From Pseudobacteriovorax antillogorgiicola (GTDB lineage Bacteria > Bdellovibrionota_B > Oligoflexia > Oligoflexales > Oligoflexaceae): a stretch of DNA of 64,000 nt. The notes beneath the pieces are model-generated. The model saw nothing but the letters and a program-made list of their open reading frames with translations. It searched no databases and was not told the DNA's origin. The stretch spans positions 310,001 to 374,000 of the forward strand of contig NZ_FWZT01000003.1 in NCBI RefSeq assembly GCF_900177345.1, written 5' to 3'. Shown here piece by piece: positions 9,931-17,777 of the stretch (position 1 is its first letter; the number at the start of each line of letters is the position of its first letter). A program made the translations under genes and the position numbers.

Positions 9931-12372
9931 CTATTGATTCGGCATCACTGATTTGATCACAGCAAAAAGCTCCTCTGTGGATACCGGTTTCGAGATATAG
10001 GAATTGAATCCATGTTCCAAGGCTCTGATCCTATCCTTCGGATACGAGTATGCCGTTAGCGCAATAGCTTTGATAGAGCTAACCTCCGACCTCGGCGAGC
10101 TTCGCAATGACTTGATCAGCTCATAACCATCCATCTCGGGCATGCCAATATCAGAGATAACAAGGTTTTGTTTCGGATCGCTGGAGAGCAGGTTCAGCGC
10201 TTCAATGCCGTTGCCGGCAGTTTTTACATTCGCACCTTGCAAACTTAAAACTTTCTGCAAGAAACTTGCCGCGTCTGTTTCATCCTCAACAATTAAGACA
10301 TTTAAGTTTTCAAACTCTCCTCCCGAACCCAGCTCATCTTCGTCATAGATACTGACTTTAGGGCTTTCCGAATCGACAAAAGCAACGGGAACGGTAGGGA
10401 ACTCCACCTGAAATATTGTGCCCCTCCCTCGCCCTTCACTACTGGCGCTAACCTCTCCACCATGTAGCTCAATGAGCTGCTTTACAATTGCCAAGCCAAG
10501 GCCAAGGCCCTTCTTTTTGTGGTCCTTATCCAGCTGTTTGAAACGCTCAAATACTAGATCCATTTCATCACGATCGAGCCCGCGCCCATAGTCTTGCACG
10601 GAAATGGACACTGCCCGATCAGTTTTAGCGAGCCTGACTTCAACAGAGCTATCGTGGGGAGAAAACTTAATGGCGTTACTTACCAGATTCCAGATAATCT
10701 GTTTGACTCTTATGGGATCTCCAATAACCGATAGGGAATGACCTTCGGAACTGCGACAGAGCTTGATATTCTTAGCGATAGCGGCAGCCGCAAACCCTTC
10801 GCAAACACTATTGACAATATCAGGAAGATATACCTGCTGCACATCAAGCTTTAAGTTACCTGTAATAATCTGCGAGTAGTCTAGGAGATCTTTGATCAGC
10901 TGGCTCTGGGTTTGGGCGTTGTTCTGGATGACCCTTAGAGCATCTTCCTTATCCTGCGAGGTAGCCGAGCGATTCAAAGCAATTTGCGACCAGCCCAGAA
11001 TAGAATTCAGCGGGGTTCGTAATTCATGGGATATATTAGCAAGAAATTGATCCTTAGCCTTATCAGCCTCTTGTAGCTTCTTAACTGTGACTTCGGCTTC
11101 AAGCAGTTTATTGACAACGTGAAAGGCAAAGTAGGTATTAAACTTCTCTGATACCAAGACATCAGCCTCGGACCAGCGCTGTGACTCACCTTTCACAGTT
11201 TCTTGCCAAAGCTCAAAAGACCCCCTGGGTGACAAGCGCTCTGCCTTGGGCAAGTTGGGAGCCTTTGGCTTTCCTCCCCAATTTATCTGGTGGATCTTTT
11301 CCTTTCGAAACCAAAGAGTTCCTACATCCGCTTTATCAAGGCTTAGCCAAGATAAGAGATAACCTGCGATATCTTGTGATGGAAACGGAAGGTCCTTCTG
11401 ACGATGGCTATACTTGGTCGCTTGCAGATCCCCCTGTTTTGACTCTTGGATCAACCGAGAAATCTGATCATTAGTCGGAGTATCGCCGACCTTGATGAAC
11501 TTACCGCGAGAAAAATATACAAAACCGCAGGCATCTTGCAGCTTCAGCAAGTCTTTGCCCATTTTATCTAGAGCTGCTTGGAGAGTTTTCTTCTTTGATA
11601 GCCGTAGGATCAGTTCGTGGAGGGCCTCGTTCCTTTCAAAGGTTCGCGACGCTCGTTCTTCGGCCTCTTTTGACCCCAGCTGATGGCTGAAGCTTTGCCC
11701 GAGAACCTCAAGATTAAGCCTTTTCTGCATACTTAGGTAGAGGGGCGCATAATGATGGCAAGCAATGAGACCCCACAATCTATCATTGATAACTATGGAA
11801 ACCGATAGTGACGCCTTGACCTCCATGTTCCTAAGGTATTGCAGGTGAATCGGAGACACGCTGCGGCTCATACTATGTGTCATATCAATATGTTTTCGAC
11901 CCGTCCTGATATCAGGATAAATTCCGGCTTGCTCACCATCAACATCAGCAATAATACGAATCCAATTGAGCTTATAGAGCGCTCTAGCCTGTGCTGGTAT
12001 ATCGCTTGCTGGATAGTTGAGCCCTAAGAATGGTTCTAGAATTTGCTCCTTAGCTTCCGCAATAACTTCGCCATTATTTTCCTGATCGAAGCGATAAACC
12101 ATCACGCGATCGTAACCAGTATAACCCTTCACCCATGTTGCAACCTCTTGGGCCTGCTCCATAAGACTGCTACGATTCAGCTTTGGAATCACAAAGCTCT
12201 CGCCGCTGCGGTCCCATGATTTGAGTCCAGATCCCTTGGTTCCAATATCAAACTCAATCACCATTTGATCATTGCTTATATAGGCTACCCCAGCCAGCTT
12301 TCGAGCAGCATGGTCCACAAGATATGATTGATCTAGACAAAACCTAAAAAATTGGCGGCTTTGGCTCTGCAA
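9931..12372 (-). CDS. bphP: Bacteriophytochrome hybrid histidine kinase, GAF-PHY-HK-REC part
   Basis: Main body of a red/far-red photoreceptor kinase. Numbered from the TTG at 12372: GAF domain with PASDIPAQAR (121-130) and the HLQYLRNMEV motif (176-185); PHY domain with the tongue motif PRGSF (382-386); dimerisation/phosphoacceptor helix with His449 in NISHELRTP; a HATPase domain with N, G1 and G2 boxes (about 555-665); and a C-terminal receiver with LISDIG-like phosphoacceptor region (LVISDIGMPEMDG) and SKP. The N-terminal PAS domain carrying the biliverdin Cys lies just upstream in the same frame, separated by one TAG codon (12409-12411). The TTG is only the first possible initiation codon after that stop and has no good ribosome binding site. 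This is therefore best seen as the 3' part of one interrupted gene. Confidence 0.85.
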   Translation of the reverse strand: MQSQSRQFFRFCLDQSYLVDHAARKLAGVAYISNDQMVIEFDIGTKGSGLKSWDRSGESFVIPKLNRSSLMEQAQEVATWVKGYTGYDRVMVYRFDQENNGEVIAEAKEQILEPFLGLNYPASDIPAQARALYKLNWIRIIADVDGEQAGIYPDIRTGRKHIDMTHSMSRSVSPIHLQYLRNMEVKASLSVSIVINDRLWGLIACHHYAPLYLSMQKRLNLEVLGQSFSHQLGSKEAEERASRTFERNEALHELILRLSKKKTLQAALDKMGKDLLKLQDACGFVYFSRGKFIKVGDTPTNDQISRLIQESKQGDLQATKYSHRQKDLPFPSQDIAGYLLSWLSLDKADVGTLWFRKEKIHQINWGGKPKAPNLPKAERLSPRGSFELWQETVKGESQRWSEADVLVSEKFNTYFAFHVVNKLLEAEVTVKKLQEADKAKDQFLANISHELRTPLNSILGWSQIALNRSATSQDKEDALRVIQNNAQTQSQLIKDLLDYSQIITGNLKLDVQQVYLPDIVNSVCEGFAAAAIAKNIKLCRSSEGHSLSVIGDPIRVKQIIWNLVSNAIKFSPHDSSVEVRLAKTDRAVSISVQDYGRGLDRDEMDLVFERFKQLDKDHKKKGLGLGLAIVKQLIELHGGEVSASSEGRGRGTIFQVEFPTVPVAFVDSESPKVSIYDEDELGSGGEFENLNVLIVEDETDAASFLQKVLSLQGANVKTAGNGIEALNLLSSDPKQNLVISDIGMPEMDGYELIKSLRSSPRSEVSSIKAIALTAYSYPKDRIRALEHGFNSYISKPVSTEELFAVIKSVMPNQ

Positions 12373-12408
12373 GCACTTGGCATATAAAGTTTCAATCTGC
12401 TCACGCGC

Positions 12409-12624
12409 CTAATCACCACCATCGAGGAACTGGTAAAAACTTGTGCCCAGTTCCGGCTTTACTTTAAAGAGTCGATCAATATTTCCACTGTAGTAGCAAA
12501 TATCTCCAGTTTGCACCTGAAAGCCAATCAACAACCCAAAGTCTTGAATTGCTTCCGGCCTATGAATGGGCTCATCTTCACAATTGTCTAAACTAACGAT
12601 ATACTCTTCCTGTGAGCGACTCAT
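12409..12624 (-). pseudogene. bphP: N-terminal PAS fragment of the bacteriophytochrome, ended by in-frame TAG
   Basis: The 71-aa product carries the phytochrome N-terminus: the chromophore-linking Cys15 in DNCEDEPIHRPEAIQ and the following PAS strand pattern. It ends in ...FLDGGD then TAG. Readthrough gives an uninterrupted linker (A-R-E-Q-I-E-T-L-Y-A-K-C) into the GAF domain at 12372, same frame, no frameshift. The ATG has TAGGT upstream and starts 15 bp after the receiver gene. The stop separates the covalent biliverdin Cys from the GAF pocket and would also break the PAS-GAF knot. A recent nonsense mutation, a sequencing error or programmed readthrough are the options; sequence alone cannot choose. 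Confidence 0.75.
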
Positions 12625-12639
12625 ATGATACCTACGTGA

Positions 12640-13041
12640 CTAGAGATTTCTCACCAATGACATACAAGTATTGATCACCTGTAGCGGATCGGTGTCCTTC
12701 GAGATATAACTGTCAAAAATTTTTGCCTCAGGGATATGTCGATAGTCGTAGGAAGTATAGGCTACCAACAACTTGCCATCTAGCTTTCCATCTTGAGACA
12801 AGCGATTCAAAAGACTTAGACTATCGCCATCTGGAAATGAAATATCACTCAAAATCAAATCCGGCTCTAAACTTAAGTGAAGTTCTTCCAGATCTTTCAA
12901 GTTCGAGCAGAACTGCCAAGTCATGTGCTCTTCAGCGCCCATAATTTCAATGACTCGCCGAAGCATTTTCGATACGTCTTCACAATCTTCGGCAACAAGA
13001 ATCTTATAGGATGCCAAACCTACCCCCCCTAATAAAAACAT
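12640..13041 (-). CDS. Single-domain response regulator of the phytochrome locus
   Basis: A stand-alone receiver domain: beta-1 KILVAEDCED with the acidic pocket, phosphoacceptor Asp in LILSDISFPDGDS, Thr/Ser position YTSYD and Lys in YISKDTDP. There is no DNA-binding or enzyme domain, so it probably relays phosphate (as Rcp1/BphR do for phytochromes) or binds a partner. It is the first gene of the minus-strand light-sensing operon, 15 bp before the phytochrome start. The start is uncertain: GTG 13065, ATG 13041 and TTG 13017 are in frame. The last has AGGGGGG about 5 nt upstream and begins right before the receiver fold. Confidence 0.8.
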   Translation of the reverse strand: MFLLGGVGLASYKILVAEDCEDVSKMLRRVIEIMGAEEHMTWQFCSNLKDLEELHLSLEPDLILSDISFPDGDSLSLLNRLSQDGKLDGKLLVAYTSYDYRHIPEAKIFDSYISKDTDPLQVINTCMSLVRNL

Positions 13042-13335
13042 GCAAGTCGTTGCGAACCGAAACACACGGGAAAATATGCGTTCAGCTCTATCTCTGTTTG
13101 ACAGTAGGGCATAGGTTACACTTAGAAGGTCCTCTCCCTCAAGACCTCCATCTCAAGTGCCAACTTTCGCTGCATTACACGTCTATTTAGTCATAAAGAA
13201 CTTCAGTTTAAATGTCTAGTTTTTTGCGAAATGAGATAATCTATAAAGGCTAGTTGCTAGGCTGCTGTCAAAATAAGCGAAAGCCCATTTGACAGCAGGA
13301 GTATCAATTGATTTTGGAGCGGTGATAGTGGGTGG

Positions 13336-14451
13336 TCATCTTATTTGATACATGGGTGGTAAGTCCCTTTCAAAGATCGTAGCTGGATGCATAAAGAACT
13401 CTTGAAAATCCTGATATGCAGTGGTTCCTGTTAGACCTTTGTGAGGAACATAAGGCCCACTCCATGTACTATTGATCCAGGTTAACACCCAGGCGATTCC
13501 CCTCGCCTTGGGGTGACTTACAATTGGCTTTAAAATATGTTCCGTCCAGAATCGGCTATCCACTTGGGGGTACCCATTTCTATGTCCTGTCTCTGTGAAA
13601 GCCGCAAGTTTGCCCTTTTGCTCCGCATATTCAGTTATGATTGCCAAACTTTCCAGCATCCTCTCAATACTAAAGTAAGAGACACTTCCCGGTTCATAGC
13701 CATCGATGCCTAAAATATCTACGTAGTTATCACCGGGATAGTAGGTGAAGTCTGGATCAATGTTTGGCGACCAAGCAAACAAAACGTTATTGACCCGCGG
13801 TTTCACGTAGTCAACAAAAAGCCTGTAGAACTGAATATAATTCTCATTCCCTATGTGATTTCCCCACCAAAACCAATCGCCATTCATTTCATGAAATGGG
13901 CGGAGCACAATTGGAAAGCCAAGCTCGTTGACAATGGAGATCATCTCGTCGAGTTTACTTAGAAACCAGGGAAGAGCCTTTGGGTCTTTTCCAAGTATTC
14001 TTGGCACCAAGTCTTTTGTTTTTTCACTCACGTAAAACGAAGTACCATCGGGCCCAGTCATATGCCAATCGAAAGTTACAACGGCACCGCGGCTATACGC
14101 TGCCTGAACAGCTTGAAGGTGAATCTCCCTCTCCTCATCACTTTTATCCAGAAAGTAATGAAAATCCGAACCATGCAAACCTGGATGATCCCCCACCACG
14201 GACTTCACATCAGAACCATTGACATCTGAGTTAAGACCACCCACACGACTAAAGTCGGTGGGAAACTCCTGCCCAAATATAAACTGATCACTAGCAGCAA
14301 TCGCTCTAAGATTTTGAAACAAGGCTAGGGTTTCTTTGCTAGCATCTTCATCGACTACTTTTGCTGGGAGCTGGGTAGCAATGGACATGCTACCTGACAT
14401 AAAGAAGATACAAGACGTGATAAAAGATCTAAGCTTTTCATTCATAAGCAC
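13336..14451 (-). CDS. Secreted GH26 beta-mannanase-like glycoside hydrolase
   Basis: Likely cleaves beta-1,4-mannan or a related beta-glycan outside the cytoplasm. A signal peptide precedes the domain. The GH26 signature is clear: RPFHEMNGDWFWWG holds the acid/base Glu (about residue 188) and AAFTETG the nucleophile Glu (about 287); FDWHMTGP supplies the expected active-site Trp/His. Length (about 370 aa) suits a single catalytic domain with no carbohydrate-binding module. I chose GTG 14451 because AGGAGG lies 7 nt upstream; ATG 14445 is also possible and TTG 14457 is too close. Downstream of, and co-directional with, the LytTR-GH6 regulator gene (134 bp gap), it is a plausible target of that regulator. 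Confidence 0.88.
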   Translation of the reverse strand: MLMNEKLRSFITSCIFFMSGSMSIATQLPAKVVDEDASKETLALFQNLRAIAASDQFIFGQEFPTDFSRVGGLNSDVNGSDVKSVVGDHPGLHGSDFHYFLDKSDEEREIHLQAVQAAYSRGAVVTFDWHMTGPDGTSFYVSEKTKDLVPRILGKDPKALPWFLSKLDEMISIVNELGFPIVLRPFHEMNGDWFWWGNHIGNENYIQFYRLFVDYVKPRVNNVLFAWSPNIDPDFTYYPGDNYVDILGIDGYEPGSVSYFSIERMLESLAIITEYAEQKGKLAAFTETGHRNGYPQVDSRFWTEHILKPIVSHPKARGIAWVLTWINSTWSGPYVPHKGLTGTTAYQDFQEFFMHPATIFERDLPPMYQIR

Positions 14452-14585
14452 AACCAATCCTCCTGAAGTTTGGATTAGTCGTAACCTTTAAAAAGCAACC
14501 AGGAAATAGTCTTTAACTGAAGTCTCACTTGTCTGAACTAAGATACAAATTGGCGAATTTAAAAACCTTCAATTGCGCCTAGAGT

Positions 14586-15884
14586 TTAGTTGCTTGAACT
14601 TCGCCAATTATCTATGAGCTCAATCGCTTTCTGAGGCCAAAACATCCCATCTTGGGGAGCCACTCCTTCTGGCCCCACACCATCGGATTCTCCAGGTGGC
14701 TTGATCCAAAGATAGCCATCGATTAAAGGATGCTTCACATCCAAAGTTGGAATACTGCCTAGGCCGACTCCATCGGGGTTGCACCATTCGTCGGGATTTT
14801 GAATTCCACGACCATTGCGACCTGTGTCGATCACAAAATGCTTGCCTCCTAGATATCGTGATATCTCTTCTCCGTAGCCAATATTCCGATCATTCTCAAT
14901 GTAGTTTGAAACGTTTAAGGCAAAGCCATCGGCTATATCCACACCCGCACGGGCTAGGAATATTGAGATATGAGCAGCATCGAGCCAGTTAGGATTGCCT
15001 GCATCAATATATAGCTTTATTTTTGGGCATTGTTTCAGAATCTCAATAGAACTTCTTAACAGCGATATGAGCAGGTTGACTTGATCTTGATCCTCGTTGT
15101 TCGCCAGACCGCATAATGCATTCGGTTCGAGGATGATAATCGCCTTTGAAGAGCCTACTACGTTAGCAATGGTACGAATCCAATTGAGATAGTCTTCCAC
15201 AAACGATAGCTCAATCGCCTTACCATAAGTCTCTTCTCTCAGGAATAGTCGGTAAATCACAAATATCGGGACACTGTCTGAATGATTAGCTTGCCGCATC
15301 AAACGGCTTAAGTCTGCATAAATATCGCGATTCCACTCCCCTAGCCAAACCGCTTGTGGCTGCTGAGCGAGAAAGAGAAGCTTCTGTCTTTCCGTCAGGT
15401 CGAGACTAGGAATCGTTTCAATCGCAGAGCGCACCTTGCTGTCTCTGCGCGTCCAAATTTTTTCAGAAGCGAAGTCTTTGGAGCGCACAACTTTGGAAAA
15501 AATCATCCGAGCTGGCGAATGCTTCGCAGTAATAAAATTCTCATACCGTTTCAACGCCTCCTGACGACGACTACGAGAAACGGTTAGATTTTGATCGTTG
15601 GTCATGGTGATCACTAGAGGAGAACGTTTAGAGAAGCGCTTGACATAATCAAGATTCACGATCGCATTTCTGTGAATCCTCACGAAGTTAAGGTTAGGTA
15701 GCGTCTTTTCAATCTCTCGAAGTGGCTTATCATAGGCCCAGCGATCCTTATCGGTGACAAGGTAGGTTTTGTGATTCTCACTCACGAAAAAGAGAATTTC
15801 GCTACTATGGAAAACTTTCTTGTTCACACCAATCTGTAAAATGAAATTGGAGTTCACGATATCATTTGCGGTTGTCATAGTCAT
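14586..15884 (-). CDS. LytTR DNA-binding domain fused to catalytically altered GH6 cellulase fold
   Basis: Probably a cytoplasmic one-component transcription regulator. Residues about 14-118 are a LytTR DNA-binding domain (LFFVSENHKTYLV, FVRIHRNAIVNLDYV). Residues about 175-428 match glycoside hydrolase family 6: AVWLGEWN, LYIDAGNPNWL, GFALNVSNY, FVIDTGRNG, EWCNPDGVGLG and KPPGESDG (395-402). The two acidic catalytic positions differ: the general acid Asp of EPD[AS]L is Asn255 (codon AAT), and the RDC-loop Asp aligns with Glu217 in a changed loop (YRLFLREETYG). No signal peptide or membrane segment is visible. Substrate-binding motifs are kept while catalysis looks lost, so the GH6 part may sense imported beta-glucan oligosaccharides. 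A nearby GH26 gene downstream supports a role in polysaccharide control. Confidence 0.88.
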   Translation of the reverse strand: MTMTTANDIVNSNFILQIGVNKKVFHSSEILFFVSENHKTYLVTDKDRWAYDKPLREIEKTLPNLNFVRIHRNAIVNLDYVKRFSKRSPLVITMTNDQNLTVSRSRRQEALKRYENFITAKHSPARMIFSKVVRSKDFASEKIWTRRDSKVRSAIETIPSLDLTERQKLLFLAQQPQAVWLGEWNRDIYADLSRLMRQANHSDSVPIFVIYRLFLREETYGKAIELSFVEDYLNWIRTIANVVGSSKAIIILEPNALCGLANNEDQDQVNLLISLLRSSIEILKQCPKIKLYIDAGNPNWLDAAHISIFLARAGVDIADGFALNVSNYIENDRNIGYGEEISRYLGGKHFVIDTGRNGRGIQNPDEWCNPDGVGLGSIPTLDVKHPLIDGYLWIKPPGESDGVGPEGVAPQDGMFWPQKAIELIDNWRSSSN

Positions 15885-16309
15885 CTGCCCTCAATAGAAA
15901 ACCCTAAGGTGTCCTAGATGTATTATATGCCCCCTATGTAGCACAAAAACCTCGATAATTCAGTACTATGTAGAAAATTTTCCAAACTGAGTCGCCACAG
16001 AATTCCTGGAACCCTTTTTCAAAAATTTATGTAGGGTGGCTCCAATTAAAAGTTTTTTTGGGAAAATCAGTGAGTTTGCTGGCTCTTGAGGTGGGATAGA
16101 GAAACCATATGGAGTGATAAAAAAATGTGACTTTCGAAAAGATATACTTGAGTCTCCTACAAACGTCATATTGACCCTAAACAAGTCAGCTATGCTGAGC
16201 AATATTGTTCAAGAACGTCAATCAAACATTCGTGATCTTTAACAAGTGGAGGCGATTTGATTGAGCACAGAAGGGTGGAGCGAGATGCTCCACACCAGAG
16301 CCGATCTCA
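15885..16309. other. Intergenic region upstream of the LytTR-GH6 gene
   Basis: AT-rich 425 bp between two minus-strand genes. The open frames in it lack domains and ribosome binding sites and look spurious. It must hold the promoter of the LytTR-GH6 gene; I see no clear LytTR-type direct repeat. Confidence 0.35.
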
Positions 16310-17014
16310 TTATGGTTGTTGCCGATACGGACCACCGTTCGCGCTCCAAGCAACTCCGCTGGAGCGTTCATCTGGGCTGAGCCCGAAGCTGCCAAAGGCC
16401 AACTCACCGCTTTGAGTGATCTGTAGGGTCGAATAGAATTCACGGGGCTCGAAAACATCTCCTGCGGGCCCAGCCTGCCCAGTGACATCTTTACTCTCTC
16501 CAGCCACCCAATCGTCAAAGCCGTACAGCTGGGTACTATTTGCATCATCAATCAATGGTTCGTAATACAAGGTCACAGTAGCCTTCAGCAATTCCCCTTG
16601 CCAAGCCACAAGCCCCGCATCGTCGATGGATTCTAAATCGTAGATTCCACCATATTGCACCATAAATAATGGCTCAGTCTGACAATTGGCATCTTGAAAA
16701 GCCACCCGACCTTCCGCAAAGCTTTGGCTATCGAAAAGATAGATCATCGCATCGCCTTGCCCAAAACAGCGCCCAGTCCATTGCGACGCCATTAACTTAG
16801 CCTGGACAGCTTGCAATTCAGGCTGTGTTTCTGTCGTACCTCCTCCGGTTCCATCGGCGTCCCCTACTCCACCGCCCTCAAAGACACTGGAATCGGAATT
16901 CGACGTAGACTCTTGACTTTGCTCTGATTCAGGATTCTTTAACACACCTTCATCACAGGCTAGCGAAAGACTTGCGGTACCTATACTAAGAGCTACGTTT
17001 AACAACCGTTTCAT
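16310..17014 (-). CDS. Lipoprotein of unknown function
   Basis: The 234-aa product has a signal peptide with a perfect lipobox, LSLAC at about residues 16-20, followed by a Ser/Glu/Gly-rich tether (about 25-70) including a GTGGGT run. A small beta-rich C-terminal domain (about 75-230) starts QWTGRCFGQGD, with two Cys that could form a disulfide. No family recognised. It is the last gene of the minus-strand group lipoprotein/TonB receptor/YfiR-like (155 bp after the YfiR-like gene), so it may be a periplasmic or surface accessory to that system; that link is inferred from position only. Confidence 0.75.
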   Translation of the reverse strand: MKRLLNVALSIGTASLSLACDEGVLKNPESEQSQESTSNSDSSVFEGGGVGDADGTGGGTTETQPELQAVQAKLMASQWTGRCFGQGDAMIYLFDSQSFAEGRVAFQDANCQTEPLFMVQYGGIYDLESIDDAGLVAWQGELLKATVTLYYEPLIDDANSTQLYGFDDWVAGESKDVTGQAGPAGDVFEPREFYSTLQITQSGELAFGSFGLSPDERSSGVAWSANGGPYRQQP

Positions 17015-17168
17015 TTTATCCCCTCCTACATTGAAATCCTTGTTACAAAGATTTCGTCGGGGAGTTCGATTATTACCTTAAGGGCAATTTTTACTCGGTA
17101 TCAGACGAGGTACTGTTTGGAATCGCCATAGCTAACCGGGCAAGGATTGCCCAAGTGATCGTGGTGGG

Positions 17169-17729
17169 TCAGATCTTTTCCGCAGCCCGGAGAAATCGGG
17201 CATCAAACTCAGCACCTGCCTTTTTACTGGCATCCATATTGACAAAAATCTTGGGCTTACCTTGTATCAACTCATAAGACACACAAATCCCCATGCTACG
17301 AATTCCAGCGAAGGACAAAACCCTCTTATTTGGCAGCTTTTCCAGGCTAGCTAAGACCTGCTCCTCAATCCCCTTGCTGATATATACATTCGAGATCTTC
17401 TTATCTTCCAATACCTTGGCAAGATCTTGTGATGCAAGATCGATTTTCTTTACCTCAACCTCCATATTCTTAATCTTTTGTTTCTCTAGAATCGTGCTAA
17501 ATGGCTCGAAGAAGTTATTTTCGTGAGATCTCGACTCCTCATTTTTCGAACTAAAGACAAAACCAATCACAATAGTTTGTTTGACACGATCTTCTAGATT
17601 CCGATCATACTTCAGCACCTTAGCTGTTAGCACACCTTGAAACTTAGGTGGAACATCGGCTGCCCATAATCGTTCTCTAAAGAGTACCCCAATGAGGAGA
17701 ATCCAGATATATCTCATGAAATATTTCAT
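17169..17729 (-). CDS. YfiR/DUF4154-like periplasmic protein
   Basis: The 186-aa exported protein has an N-terminal signal peptide (MRYIWILLIGVLF...LWA-A) and the YfiR-type pattern: an early KVLKYDRN segment, a central alpha/beta region, and the C-terminal IFVNMDASKKAGAEFDARFLRAAEKI-like end that typifies DUF4154. YfiR repressors sense the periplasm and restrain a partner cyclase, but here no diguanylate cyclase adjoins. Many YfiR-like genes instead follow TonB receptors, as this one does (48 bp downstream of the receptor stop), and that context suggests an accessory role to uptake. It lacks the Cys pairs of classical YfiR. Confidence 0.65.
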   Translation of the reverse strand: MKYFMRYIWILLIGVLFRERLWAADVPPKFQGVLTAKVLKYDRNLEDRVKQTIVIGFVFSSKNEESRSHENNFFEPFSTILEKQKIKNMEVEVKKIDLASQDLAKVLEDKKISNVYISKGIEEQVLASLEKLPNKRVLSFAGIRSMGICVSYELIQGKPKIFVNMDASKKAGAEFDARFLRAAEKI

Positions 17730-17777
17730 TCTGACCTCATAACCGCAGTTGTATTTGTGAACAAGTTCTAATCTCCA

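Noticed and set aside
15966-16202. 78-aa minus frame between the lipoprotein and LytTR-GH6 genes
   Set aside because: No ribosome binding site or recognisable domain; AT-rich chance frame.
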